Translations under genes and position numbers: made by a program
Shown here: in pieces, positions 8,044 to 16,852 of the stretch
Position numbering within the stretch: position 1 is the stretch's first letter
Layout of the letters: the number at the start of each line of letters is the position of its first letter
From: Clostridiales bacterium
Lineage (GTDB): Bacteria > Bacillota > Clostridia > Oscillospirales > Acutalibacteraceae
Direction: 5' to 3'
Length of the DNA stretch: 45,401 nt
Assembly (NCBI GenBank): GCA_021200555.1
Contig: JAJQGK010000078.1
Location: 1-45,401 of the forward strand
The notes under the pieces: generated by a model
Told to the model about the DNA's origin: nothing
Databases searched by the model: none
The model's input: only the letters and a program-made list of their open reading frames with translations

Positions 8044-8075
8044 TGATGTCCCCGCTTATAAGGCGGGGAATTTTT
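8044..8075. repeat. GATGTC-tagged hairpin, related to 22411-22439
   Basis: CCCCGC (8050-8055) and GCGGGG (8063-8068) form a 6-bp stem, followed on the plus strand by AATTTTT. Both flanking genes run on the minus strand, so as a terminator it points the wrong way. The sequence before the stem, GATGTC, is shared with a similar hairpin at 22411-22439, suggesting a dispersed hairpin repeat. Confidence 0.45.
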
Positions 8076-8086
8076 CGGTCAAAATT

Positions 8087-11000
8087 TTAATAATAAACTT
8101 TAAATGTCTTTATCTCAAATCCTCTGAAGGTGACATTACAGCTGTCAAGCGTTCCGACGGTTTCCTCAAGCATATTTGTAATTTCCTGCCGTGTGCCCTT
8201 TGGGAATGTCAAACGGGCGTTTGTTCTTGCGCCTTCCGCCTCGTACATTCTTACAATGTAGGCGTTTTGTTCATCCTCGCACGGCTTTATAGCTTCGATG
8301 AAAATGTTGTCCGCATCAACCGATACAAGCTCGGTCATATCATATTTGCCTTCAGATGCGATTACGGGCACGTTAAGCTCATAGGCAGGTCGGATAACAT
8401 CTTTTGAGTTAAACCCGCTGTTGTGGGGAAGGAACGAGTACACGCACATATGGGGACAGTCGTGATCCCCTTCCGAGTCCGGGTGTGTGCCGCCTTTGTG
8501 AAGGGACAGCCGCATTTTTCCGCCGTCAACCGTAATGCCGTATTTGCAGTCGTTTAATATTGCGGCGCCGAAGCGTGATTCCGAAAGATCCGTGTATTTG
8601 TGGTTCACAACCTCAAACTTTGCCTCCTCAAAGGTGTTGTTCCTTGTGGTCGGGCGTTTTACATATCCGAATTGAATTTCATTGCGGGCGAAATCCTCGG
8701 AAATGTTTGTGTCAAAGGCAGTTTTCAGCAGCCTGTGGTCGTCCTGCCAATCCATAACGGTGTCAAATCTTACCTCGGGAGAGTCGGCGAAAAAGATCAT
8801 ATCCTGTGTGACGGTTGACTTTTTTGATATTTCATATACGGAGCGGATAATATATGCCGCTTCGCCTTCCGAGACAATCTCCCGTGATTTTAAGTTTGAA
8901 GCGTCCTTGAATTTGTACTGAATATCGCAGTCAATGTCCCAGTTATCCCATGCGCTGGGCACATCCTCCGCCATTAAGAATGTGTTGAAATTTACATCAT
9001 CTATGCCGTTTGCAAGGATTTCCCTGCCGGCACGCTTGTCGTAAAATGAGCTGATTGTTCCGTTTTCTGCAAATTTAACCTTTGCAAAGCTTGTTTCAAG
9101 AGTATCGCCCTTTGCTTTAAATGGGCTTGATTTACCGGAAATATGCGGTTTTACGGCGTATGTAGCCGAGGATAACGCACCGATTTTAATTCCGCTTACA
9201 ATAAGCTTTTGTTGTCCTCTCAAATCCGTATAAAGCTGCTGACGGCAATCCGCATCGATAAAGCCTTTGAAATCCGTGATAATGGGATCGCATCTCTCAA
9301 AGGAAAGAGTATTTGTAAAGGTGATATAACCGCTTTCTTGGGAATTTACAACCGCAGAGATTTTTTCCTGTGCTTCTTTTATAAGGGCTGTGGTTTGCTC
9401 ACGGCTTTCGGCATGGGCTCTGTGAATACATGAGCCGGGAAGTATGTCGTGGAACTGGTTCATGAGAAGTGTTTCGTAAAGAGGCGCAATTTCAGTTTCC
9501 GCTGCGCTTTTGCCCGATTTTACGGCTTCATTTACCGTTAAAATTTCGAGATCCCTTAACGCAAGCTCGGATTTTCTGTTGTTGCGCTTGATCGTGTGCT
9601 GGTTCGTTAGCGTGCCCCTGTGCAGCTCAAGGTAAAGCTCACCCTTATATGTGTTGGGGTTTACCGCCGTCTTTTCCAAATCCCTCATAAAGTTGCTGAC
9701 GGTTGTGTGCTTTGATTTTCCGACGCCGTCAAGATCCTTTATGCGTCTCGCAAGCTCAAGCATTTCAAATTGAGGTCCGCCGCCGCCGTCTCCGAAGCCG
9801 TAGGAAATAAGCCGCTTGTTTGTAACGGATTTTTGACGGATTAAACCTGTTGTTTCACGAATTACCGTCTTGGCGTCCGGAAAAACGTGAGTCCTGTTAA
9901 AGTGCGTAAAAACCTCCGTTCCGTCTATTCCCACCCATTTAAAGGTGTCGTATGGGAACTTGTTCGTGTCGTTCCAGGACATTTTTGTGGTTAAAAAGTA
10001 ATCAACTCCGCATCCCTTCATAATTTGCGGGATAGCCGCCGAATAACCGAATGTATCGGGCAGCCAAAAGCAATCGGATGTATAGTTGAAATATTTTCGG
10101 GTAAATCTCTGTCCCCAAAGAAATTGACGGATCATTGACTCGCCGGAGGTTATGTTGCAGTCGCACTCCACCCAAACTCCGCCGTTAGGCTCATACCGTC
10201 CCTCTTTGACCTTTTCAGCAATGCGTTCAAACAGTTCCGGATAATTTCTGCGTATCATATCGCTGTGGCAGGCGGAGCTTTGGACAAACATATACTCAGG
10301 GTACTGCTCCATAAGATTTAAGGCGTTGGAACACGTTCTTGCAATCTTTTCCTCTGTTTCGCCCACATGCCAAAGCCATGCGGTATCCATATGGGAATGG
10401 CCGATAATCCCCGCAACGGGAGCGGAATCCTGAGATTTCATGGACAGAACTTCCTTTAAATAGGAAGCGGATTTTCTGAGTCCCTCCATAAAGGTTTCTA
10501 AGTCCGTGTCATTCAAAAGATAATGCACGGTGTTATGTACGTCGTAAAGCGCATTTATCGCTTTGCCCCTCATAAAGCTGTCCTGCGGCAAAGAAGAAGC
10601 AAGCTGGTAAACGGTGAGAAGATCAAAATAGTACTCTTGAATTTCATAATTCTTTGTGCATATGTCTGCGCCGTTATATAAAAAATTGTAATTTTTAATT
10701 GATGAATCCGAAGTGGGATCGCAGCCGGGATTGTCATGTCCGCCGTAAAAATTGATAACAATATCAAGCTTTTCATTCGGAACGGCATCCTTTTTTATCA
10801 TATCGCAATAGTGGTTTCCGTGGCTCGTGTATACGATTTTTGTCGCAAAGGTTCCCATTGTTTTGCCGTTGACAAAGAGAAGCGCCTCATAGCCCTCTAT
10901 ATGCGGTTTTATAAAAATATCTCTGCCCTTAAGGCGTTCGGGAACTGTATATTCCCCTCTGAAAAGGCAATATCTGTCCTTGCCGTACCAGGTGGATCCT

Positions 11001-11170
11001 TTTTCGATGGGCGAAAACTTGTCCTTGCTCGGAATTGAGTGCAGTCGCTCCTCCGTAATATAGGCGTCAAAATTAATCTCATCCTGCTTTTCAAAAATCA
11101 TAGGCTCCAAAAGATCGGTAAAGCGTTTGATTTTTCCAAGCAGCTTTTCAATTTGCGGTTCGTTTAACAT
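8087..11170 (-). CDS. Alpha-mannosidase, glycoside hydrolase family 38
   Basis: A 1027-residue cytosolic-type GH38 enzyme with no signal peptide. It removes alpha-linked mannose from oligosaccharides, retaining mechanism, zinc-dependent. An N-terminal beta domain (about 50-150) is followed by the catalytic barrel with HSHMDTAWLW at 258-267 (His260 and Asp262 as zinc ligands) and WLPDTFGYS with the likely nucleophile Asp372. The central helical bundle carries NQFHDILPGSCI, and beta-sandwich domains complete the C terminus. The ATG at 11170 has no good ribosome binding site next to it; the strong AAAGGAGG lies 33 bases further up, separated by a perfect 7-bp hairpin (11181-11200). A CTG in frame 11 bases after GGAGG is an alternative start. 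It is divergent from the oxidoreductase/GH106-like pair, so the three probably serve one glycan. Confidence 0.93.
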   Translation of the reverse strand: MLNEPQIEKLLGKIKRFTDLLEPMIFEKQDEINFDAYITEERLHSIPSKDKFSPIEKGSTWYGKDRYCLFRGEYTVPERLKGRDIFIKPHIEGYEALLFVNGKTMGTFATKIVYTSHGNHYCDMIKKDAVPNEKLDIVINFYGGHDNPGCDPTSDSSIKNYNFLYNGADICTKNYEIQEYYFDLLTVYQLASSLPQDSFMRGKAINALYDVHNTVHYLLNDTDLETFMEGLRKSASYLKEVLSMKSQDSAPVAGIIGHSHMDTAWLWHVGETEEKIARTCSNALNLMEQYPEYMFVQSSACHSDMIRRNYPELFERIAEKVKEGRYEPNGGVWVECDCNITSGESMIRQFLWGQRFTRKYFNYTSDCFWLPDTFGYSAAIPQIMKGCGVDYFLTTKMSWNDTNKFPYDTFKWVGIDGTEVFTHFNRTHVFPDAKTVIRETTGLIRQKSVTNKRLISYGFGDGGGGPQFEMLELARRIKDLDGVGKSKHTTVSNFMRDLEKTAVNPNTYKGELYLELHRGTLTNQHTIKRNNRKSELALRDLEILTVNEAVKSGKSAAETEIAPLYETLLMNQFHDILPGSCIHRAHAESREQTTALIKEAQEKISAVVNSQESGYITFTNTLSFERCDPIITDFKGFIDADCRQQLYTDLRGQQKLIVSGIKIGALSSATYAVKPHISGKSSPFKAKGDTLETSFAKVKFAENGTISSFYDKRAGREILANGIDDVNFNTFLMAEDVPSAWDNWDIDCDIQYKFKDASNLKSREIVSEGEAAYIIRSVYEISKKSTVTQDMIFFADSPEVRFDTVMDWQDDHRLLKTAFDTNISEDFARNEIQFGYVKRPTTRNNTFEEAKFEVVNHKYTDLSESRFGAAILNDCKYGITVDGGKMRLSLHKGGTHPDSEGDHDCPHMCVYSFLPHNSGFNSKDVIRPAYELNVPVIASEGKYDMTELVSVDADNIFIEAIKPCEDEQNAYIVRMYEAEGARTNARLTFPKGTRQEITNMLEETVGTLDSCNVTFRGFEIKTFKVYY

Positions 11171-11180
11171 CTTTTTATTT

Positions 11181-11207
11181 TTAAAGCTCAGAGGCTTTAA
11201 TTCCTCC
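11181..11207 (-). promoter_or_regulatory. Ribosome binding site separated from the GH38 start by a hairpin
   Basis: Reading the minus strand, GGAGG (11207-11203) is followed by a perfect 7-bp inverted repeat TTAAAGC / GCTTTAA (11200-11181, 6-base loop), then 10 bases to the ATG at 11170. Folding the hairpin would bring GGAGG to an effective spacing of about 12 bases. The inverted repeat is seen; its function is inference. Confidence 0.5.
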
Positions 11208-11237
11208 TTTTACAATATTGGAAAAACGGTTTAAATT

Positions 11238-11266
11238 ATTATATAACAGTATGACGCTCTTTGCAA
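11238..11266 (-). promoter_or_regulatory. Sigma-A promoter of the GH38 gene
   Basis: Minus strand TTGCAA (11266-11261) and TATAAT (11243-11238) are separated by 17 bases. Its -35 is only 13 bases from the -35 of the divergent plus-strand promoter, so a single bound regulator could control both directions. Confidence 0.75.
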
Positions 11267-11279
11267 CAAAAAAGTTTGA

Positions 11280-11308
11280 TTGATTTCTTAAAACGCTTAT
11301 TGTATAAT
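11280..11308 (+). promoter_or_regulatory. Sigma-A promoter of the oxidoreductase/GH106-like operon, with a weak cre-like spacer
   Basis: TTGATT (11280-11285) and TATAAT (11303-11308) have a 17-base spacer. Inside it, TTAAAACGCTTATT (11288-11301) agrees at 10 of 14 positions with the B. subtilis catabolite-response consensus TGAAAACGCTTTCA. The promoter is convincing; the operator is only a possibility. Confidence 0.7.
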
Positions 11309-11368
11309 TGAAAAAACGCCGATTGAATTGAACAAGCGTGCGTGATTTAATCAAAGGAAGTGCTTTTT

Positions 11369-12340
11369 GTGAATATTGCCACTATCGGAACCTCGTGGAT
11401 AACCGACAGCTTTATAAAATCCTCCGCATATGTCGGGGACGTTAATATTTCAGCCGTATTTTCAAGGGACGGTGAAAGAGCCGCAGCTTTTGCCCGCAAG
11501 CACGGCGTTGAAAAGCATTACTCCGATTTGAGTGAAATGCTGTCCGATAAAGAAACGGACGGTGTTTATATAGCAAGTCCCAATGCGCTGCATTTTGAAC
11601 AGGCCGAAATGTGCCTTGAGTGCGGAAAGCATGTTATTTGCGAAAAGCCTATGACCGTTAATTCGGAGCAGCTTGAAGCTCTTTATTCCATTGCCGAAAG
11701 AAGGGGATTAATCCTCCTTGAAGCGATGAAATCCATGCACTCACAGGGGCTTAATATCATAAGAGAAAATTTATCCGATTTAGGCGAGGTTCATACCGCA
11801 AGCTTTGATTTTTCCCAGCTTTCGTCAAAATATCCCATGCTTAAAAGGGGAGAGCTGCCCAATATTTTCAATCCGAGTCTTTGCGCCGGCGCATTGATGG
11901 ATATCGGAGTTTACGCCGTTTATCTTGCCGTTGAGCTTTTCGGAAAACCGAAGAACATTATTTCTCACAGCGATTTTCTCGGAACGGGCGCCGATTATGC
12001 GGGAACGCTTATTTTCCTATATGATAATTTAACCGTCACAATTACATATTCCAAAATTGCCAACGGTTTTTCGGGCGGCAGAATTTTAGGAGAAAACGGA
12101 GCCGTTTCCGTGAAATCCGTTTCAAAGCTTGTGGGGATAAACAGACTTTACAATGACGGAAGCATAAAGGAGCTTTATCCGGAGATTGACGAAAATATCA
12201 TTATGAGCGGGGAGATAAAAGCCTTCCGTGATTTTGCGGCTGGACTTAATTCGGAATATTACGATTGCTGTAAACAAATGGCTTTTACCGTATGCGAGCT
12301 TATGGAGAAAATCAGGCAGGACAATAATTTTGCCTTCTGA
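11369..12340 (+). CDS. Gfo/Idh/MocA-family NAD(P)-dependent oxidoreductase
   Basis: A 323-residue sugar-type dehydrogenase. The N-terminal Rossmann fold is seen as VNIATIGTSWIT, a looser glycine motif than usual, and VFSRDGERA; the family signature CEKPM is near residue 97, with the catalytic Lys. The C-terminal alpha/beta domain includes GALMDIGVYAVYLA. Relatives oxidise or epimerise sugars, cyclitols or glycosides; the substrate is not readable. GTG at 11369 is chosen because AAAGGAAG lies 8-9 bases upstream; the GTG at 11360 overlaps that site. It is the first gene of an operon: the next gene starts 10 bases after its stop, with its ribosome binding site directly behind the TGA. Close linkage to two glycosidases suggests it modifies a released or intact sugar. 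Confidence 0.85.
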   Translation: MNIATIGTSWITDSFIKSSAYVGDVNISAVFSRDGERAAAFARKHGVEKHYSDLSEMLSDKETDGVYIASPNALHFEQAEMCLECGKHVICEKPMTVNSEQLEALYSIAERRGLILLEAMKSMHSQGLNIIRENLSDLGEVHTASFDFSQLSSKYPMLKRGELPNIFNPSLCAGALMDIGVYAVYLAVELFGKPKNIISHSDFLGTGADYAGTLIFLYDNLTVTITYSKIANGFSGGRILGENGAVSVKSVSKLVGINRLYNDGSIKELYPEIDENIIMSGEIKAFRDFAAGLNSEYYDCCKQMAFTVCELMEKIRQDNNFAF

Positions 12341-12350
12341 GGAGAAAATT

Positions 12351-15300
12351 ATGCTTTATAAGAAAAATTCCGACTTTGAGCTTTCACGGGAGCTTTTTAA
12401 AAATCCTACAAGCGAATACCGCGGCTTTCCCTTTTGGGCGTGGAATTGCAAACTTGACAAAGAAGAGCTGCTGAGACAGATAGATGTTTTCCGTGAAATG
12501 GGGTTCGGCGGTTTTCATATGCATGTGCGAACCGGTTTGGAAACTCCTTATCTTTCCGATGAATTTATGGATGCAGCCGCCGCCTGTGTCGGTAAGGCAA
12601 AGGAAGAGGGAATGCTGGTATGGCTGTATGATGAGGACAGATGGCCCTCCGGATCTGCGGGAGGTCTTGTAACGAAGGACGCCGAATACAGGGAACGGTA
12701 TCTTCTTTTTACAAGCAGACAATACAGAGACGGTGAAGGCTGCAATACGCCCGTATATTCTCGCTGCGAAGGCGGACGAAACGGAAAAGGGACGCTTCTT
12801 GCCGTCTATGACGTAACGCTTGACGAGGACGGCTTCCTTGCGGCTTACAAAAGACTCGATCCTAATAAATGCGAAACCGAAAATTCGGGGAGTGACAGAT
12901 GGTACGCCTATCTTGAAGTCTGCTCTCCGTCAAAATGGTATAACAATCAAACATACGTTGATACCCTCAACAAAAATGCAGTCCGTCGGTTTACGGAAAT
13001 TACCCATGAAAGGTATAAGCAATATTTTCGGGATGATTTCGGAAACAATGTTCCGGCGATTTTTACAGACGAGCCGCAATTTGTAAAAAAGGGAACGTTA
13101 AACGGTTCTTTTGACAAAACCGATGTGAATTTGCCGTGGACCGAGTCAACTGTCCGGTCATATGAGAACCGCTTCGGAGAAAACATTCTTGATTTTTTGC
13201 CGGAGCTTTTCTGGGATTTGCCCGATAATCGCATAAGTGCGCACCGATACCGTTACCATGAATGCATTGCCGAGGATTTTGCTTCGTCTTTTTCCGACAC
13301 ATGCGGAGATTGGTGCAGAAAGAACGGAATATATCTTACAGGTCATATGATGGAGGAGCCTACACTGAAAAGTCAAACCTCCGCTTTGGGCGAGGCGATG
13401 AGATCTTACAGAAGCTTTGATTTGCCCGGAATTGATATGCTGTGCGGGAATATAGAGCTTACAACCGCAAAGCAGGCTCAATCCGCCGCCCGTCAATTCG
13501 GCAGAGAGGGCGTACTGTCGGAGCTTTACGGAGTTACCGGCTGGGATTACGATTTCAGAGGATATAAATTTCAGGGCGATTGGCAGGCTGCTTTAGGCGT
13601 GACCGTCCGTGTTCCGCACCTTTCATGGGCTTCCATGGCGGGAGAGGCAAAAAGGGATTACCCGCCGTCAATAGGGTATCAATCTCCTTGGTACAGGGAA
13701 TTTTCCTATGTGGAGGATCATTTCGCAAGGGTTAATACCGCCATGACAAGAGGCAAGCCCGTTGTTAATGTCGCCGTTATTCACCCGATAGACTCATATT
13801 GGATTCATTGGGGACCGAACGATAAATCCGGTTTTGCCGGCAGCGTTATGGATGAGAAATTCAAAAATATTACCGAGTGGCTGTTGAAAGGCTGCATTGA
13901 CTTTGACTTTATAAGCGAATCGCTGCTGCCCTCGCTTTGCAAAAGTGGAGGAAATCCGTTAAGAGTCGGGAAAGCGGAATACAGTGCCGTTGTGGTTCCC
14001 GACTGTGAAACGCTCCGAACCGAAACATTTGACAGGCTTTTTGAGTTTGCCGACAGAGGCGGAACTCTTATAATTATGGGAAATCCGCCTAAATATGAAA
14101 ACGCCGAAAACTCCGTCAGGGGAGCTGAATTAGCCCGAAAGGCTCGTGTTGTACCCTATGACCGTTACTCAATTTTAACGGAATTGAACGATTTCAGAGA
14201 TGTAACCGTGCGGTACGGGGACGGTTCTCTTGCGGACAAATTTGTATACCGGCTGCGGCGGGACAATTCATGCCGTTGGTTCTTTATGGCTCATTGTGTA
14301 AAGCCCTATAATAAGGATATTTTTAACTTCGATAATTTGACAATCGAATTTAAAGGCAGACAAAAAATAACGATTTACGACACTTTAAACGGTGAAACAT
14401 ATCCCGCTCAAGTCAGTTATGAAAACGGAAATACAATTGTTAAAACCAAGCTTTACGATTATGACAGCCTTTTGCTTGAAATTCGTGAGATCGGTGATGA
14501 TAACCGTTCCGAAAATGAATACCGTTCCGTCAATTCAGCCGATTTTTGTCAACAGGTATTGGAGCGTGAAAAAACGGTGCAAATTCCCGATGCGGTTGAT
14601 TTTACCCTTGACGAGCCGAATGTGCTGCTCCTCGATATGTGTGAGTTTAAGGTTGACGGCGGGGAATATTTCGATACGGAGGAAATTCTCAGAGCGGATA
14701 ATATCGCAAGAGAAATCGCAGGCTTGCCTATCAGAGGCGGAGAAATTGTTCAGCCCTGGGCGCTTCCTGCCGAAAATCCCGCTCATTCAATTACATTAAA
14801 ATTTACAATCAATTCGGAGATTACGGTTCAAAACCCGCTTTTTGCCCTTGAATGTGCAGAACAGGCTGAAATCAATCTTAACGGAGAGCCTGTCCAAAAC
14901 ACGGTATGCGGATGGTATACGGATAAATCAATTAAAACCATACGGCTTCCCTGTATCTCAAAAGGAAGAAATATACTCACCGTCAGTTTGCCTCTCGGAC
15001 TTCGTACAAATACGGAGTGGTGCTATCTTTTGGGAAATTTCGGAGTGCGTGTTGCGGGAAAAAATAAAACCATAACCGAACTGCCGAAAAAGCTTGCGTT
15101 CGATAATACGGTTTCTCAGGGACTGCCGTTTTACGGCGGAAATATTACATATCATCTTAAGGCCGAATGTCGTTCCGAAACGCTTCGTATAACCGTTCCT
15201 CGGTACAGAGGCGCGGTAATAAAGGTCTTTGCGGACGGCAAGGAAAAGGGATACGTAGCTTATTCTCCGAACACCTTGAAAATATCCGGATTGTCAAAAG

Positions 15301-15491
15301 GCGTTCATCAAATAGATCTTAAGCTGTTTACAAACAGATTTAACGCTTTCGGAGCGGTTCACAACGCCGATGACGAGTGTATGTGGCACGGCCCGAATGT
15401 CTGGAGAACAAAGGACGAACGCTGGACATACAATTACAACCTTAAGCCTGTCGGAATTTTGTCCGAGCCGCTGATTTCCGACAGAGATTAA
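12351..15491 (+). CDS. GH106-like glycoside hydrolase (alpha-L-rhamnosidase superfamily)
   Basis: A 1046-residue protein with no signal peptide. The N-terminal third has the layout of GH106-type enzymes: FPFWAWNCKLDKEELLRQI, then GFGGFHMHVRTGLETPYLS and LYDEDRWPSG, i.e. an imperfect TIM barrel starting at the very N terminus. A FTDEP motif near residue 241 is a candidate carboxylate site. The middle carries a glutamine-amidotransferase-like flavodoxin fold pattern (YSAVVVPDCETLR..., GGTLIIMGNPP) typical of large beta-galactosidase-type and GH106 proteins, and the C terminus is beta-sandwich (galactose-binding-like). Rhamnose specificity is not assured: many GH106-like proteins are uncharacterised. 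GGAGAAAATT precedes the ATG at 12351; the frame is open further upstream but overlaps the oxidoreductase. The partner genes suggest an intracellular glycoside pathway. Confidence 0.7.
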   Translation: MLYKKNSDFELSRELFKNPTSEYRGFPFWAWNCKLDKEELLRQIDVFREMGFGGFHMHVRTGLETPYLSDEFMDAAAACVGKAKEEGMLVWLYDEDRWPSGSAGGLVTKDAEYRERYLLFTSRQYRDGEGCNTPVYSRCEGGRNGKGTLLAVYDVTLDEDGFLAAYKRLDPNKCETENSGSDRWYAYLEVCSPSKWYNNQTYVDTLNKNAVRRFTEITHERYKQYFRDDFGNNVPAIFTDEPQFVKKGTLNGSFDKTDVNLPWTESTVRSYENRFGENILDFLPELFWDLPDNRISAHRYRYHECIAEDFASSFSDTCGDWCRKNGIYLTGHMMEEPTLKSQTSALGEAMRSYRSFDLPGIDMLCGNIELTTAKQAQSAARQFGREGVLSELYGVTGWDYDFRGYKFQGDWQAALGVTVRVPHLSWASMAGEAKRDYPPSIGYQSPWYREFSYVEDHFARVNTAMTRGKPVVNVAVIHPIDSYWIHWGPNDKSGFAGSVMDEKFKNITEWLLKGCIDFDFISESLLPSLCKSGGNPLRVGKAEYSAVVVPDCETLRTETFDRLFEFADRGGTLIIMGNPPKYENAENSVRGAELARKARVVPYDRYSILTELNDFRDVTVRYGDGSLADKFVYRLRRDNSCRWFFMAHCVKPYNKDIFNFDNLTIEFKGRQKITIYDTLNGETYPAQVSYENGNTIVKTKLYDYDSLLLEIREIGDDNRSENEYRSVNSADFCQQVLEREKTVQIPDAVDFTLDEPNVLLLDMCEFKVDGGEYFDTEEILRADNIAREIAGLPIRGGEIVQPWALPAENPAHSITLKFTINSEITVQNPLFALECAEQAEINLNGEPVQNTVCGWYTDKSIKTIRLPCISKGRNILTVSLPLGLRTNTEWCYLLGNFGVRVAGKNKTITELPKKLAFDNTVSQGLPFYGGNITYHLKAECRSETLRITVPRYRGAVIKVFADGKEKGYVAYSPNTLKISGLSKGVHQIDLKLFTNRFNAFGAVHNADDECMWHGPNVWRTKDERWTYNYNLKPVGILSEPLISDRD

Positions 15492-15508
15492 ATCCTTTTT
15501 TGTATTTT

Positions 15509-15979
15509 TTATCGGGCTTTTCCCGTTATGATTTTCGGCGTTATTTTAACAACGGCTGTGCCCGTCAGATTTTCCTCCGGTATCCGAATATCCTTTAATT
15601 GCGGAGTATACTTTCGGACGATTTCGGTTAAAGCCTTTTCCTTGAGAGCTGTTTCATCGACAACCTCCGCAGTTCCCCGAATAACAACGCTTTTATACTT
15701 TGAGCCTGTTTTGCACGGGTTTTTCGGATTGCCGATTGCAAGACCGGTAAACTCGTCAACCTCAAAGCACACATTACGGTTGTTTTTTATGTTGCCCATT
15801 TTCTCTCCCCAAGGAAGACAGTGGAAATATATATTGCCGTCCTGCATGACAAAATGCACCGCAACGGTGTACGGATAGCCGTCTGAACCAAAGGTTGAAA
15901 TTCTTCCGACTGCCGCGCTTAACAAAAATTCTGCGATTTCCTTATCTGTCATTGCAAATTCTTTCATTCTCTGTTCCAT
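15509..15979 (-). CDS. Pyridoxamine 5'-phosphate oxidase-fold flavoprotein (NimA-like)
   Basis: A 156-residue split-barrel protein. The pattern MTDKEIAEFLLSAAVGRISTFGSDGYPYTVAVHFVMQD... followed by IYFHCLPWGEKMGNIKNNRNVCFEVD is typical of the NimA-like pyridoxamine-phosphate-oxidase-related family, where a dimer binds FMN or another flavin. Members are often annotated as nitroimidazole-resistance-type reductases, but most have no tested function; it is not a vitamin B6 biosynthetic enzyme. A GGGAG site lies 8 bases before the ATG at 15979. It sits 21 bases downstream of the methyltransferase gene on the same strand, so the two are probably co-transcribed. Confidence 0.8.
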   Translation of the reverse strand: MEQRMKEFAMTDKEIAEFLLSAAVGRISTFGSDGYPYTVAVHFVMQDGNIYFHCLPWGEKMGNIKNNRNVCFEVDEFTGLAIGNPKNPCKTGSKYKSVVIRGTAEVVDETALKEKALTEIVRKYTPQLKDIRIPEENLTGTAVVKITPKIITGKAR

Positions 15980-16000
15980 GAAAATCTCCCTTAAGCGGTT

Positions 16001-16624
16001 TTACGAATTTTGTTTTTCCGCAATAAAGCAAATCCAATGATTTTCGCTTTTTCTTTTTACGGTTACCTTACCAAAGCCGGAAGCGGTCAGAGCATCGGTT
16101 ATCTCATTTTCTTTGTAGATTTTCATGCCGGAAATTTTCTTCACAACCTCGTAATCCTCAATATGATCTCCGTCCGCTTCGTTGCAGATGAAAAACATTC
16201 CGCCGCTTTTAAGCGCTTTGCATATCCGTTTAAACGCATCTTCGAGATCTCCCCAGAAATACACGGTTTCAAAGGCTGTTACAAGGTCAAATTCTCCATC
16301 TTTAAAGGATAAATCATGCACATTTTCAAGCTGTATTCTGCACCTGCCCCGTTTTATTGCCTTTGAGTTTATTTTTCTGCTTTTGCTTACGCTGACATCC
16401 GAATAATCTGCTCCGACAACCTTGGCGTTCGGACTTTCCCTTAACAGAGTTGCGACATTTGCTCCTCCGCCGCAGCCCATGTCAAGGATGCTTAAATATT
16501 TTTTCAGGTTAAGATGCGACAGCCCCCAGCTTGACAGCGCCTTATGCTTGCCCGAGTTCATGTGCGAAAGTAAAATTTTTCCCAATATACCTTTAGGCTG
16601 CCTTGCATTTTGAAGATATCCCAT
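16001..16624 (-). CDS. Class I SAM-dependent methyltransferase
   Basis: A 207-residue enzyme with a single Rossmann-type SAM domain: motif I ILDMGCGGGANV at about 46-57, the acidic ribose-binding VVGADYS after strand 2, motif II-like DLVTAFETVYFWGD, and GGMFFICNEADG after strand 5. It resembles the UbiE/Methyltransf_11 group. The target, small molecule or macromolecule, is not predictable. The N-terminal PKGILGKILLSHMNSGKHKALSSWGL-like region (residues 10-35) probably caps the active site. It is followed at 21 bases by the flavin-fold gene. The 228 bases between it and pcrA hold no gene or clear signal that I can see. Confidence 0.85.
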   Translation of the reverse strand: MGYLQNARQPKGILGKILLSHMNSGKHKALSSWGLSHLNLKKYLSILDMGCGGGANVATLLRESPNAKVVGADYSDVSVSKSRKINSKAIKRGRCRIQLENVHDLSFKDGEFDLVTAFETVYFWGDLEDAFKRICKALKSGGMFFICNEADGDHIEDYEVVKKISGMKIYKENEITDALTASGFGKVTVKRKSENHWICFIAEKQNS

Positions 16625-16852
16625 ATTTTATTTACGCGCTCCATTCTTTGCTTTTCATATTTGATAATTTCAGTATAGCACCGAACAGTAAAAATTTAAA
16701 GTCTTATGAATCAATTTATTTGAAAATCAAGGTTTTTTATGCTTCCGATAACGGTGATGTAAAATTAAAAATAGCAATAACATCTTCGCAAAAATACAAA
16801 TATATTCCAAGACAACGTTACCGAATGCAATACTATTTTAATTTCCCGAAAA

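Noticed and set aside
11221-11240. LacI-type operator AAACGGTTT near the GH38 promoter
   Set aside because: It is short, has an odd-centred imperfect dyad and no second copy, and no LacI-family gene is nearby.
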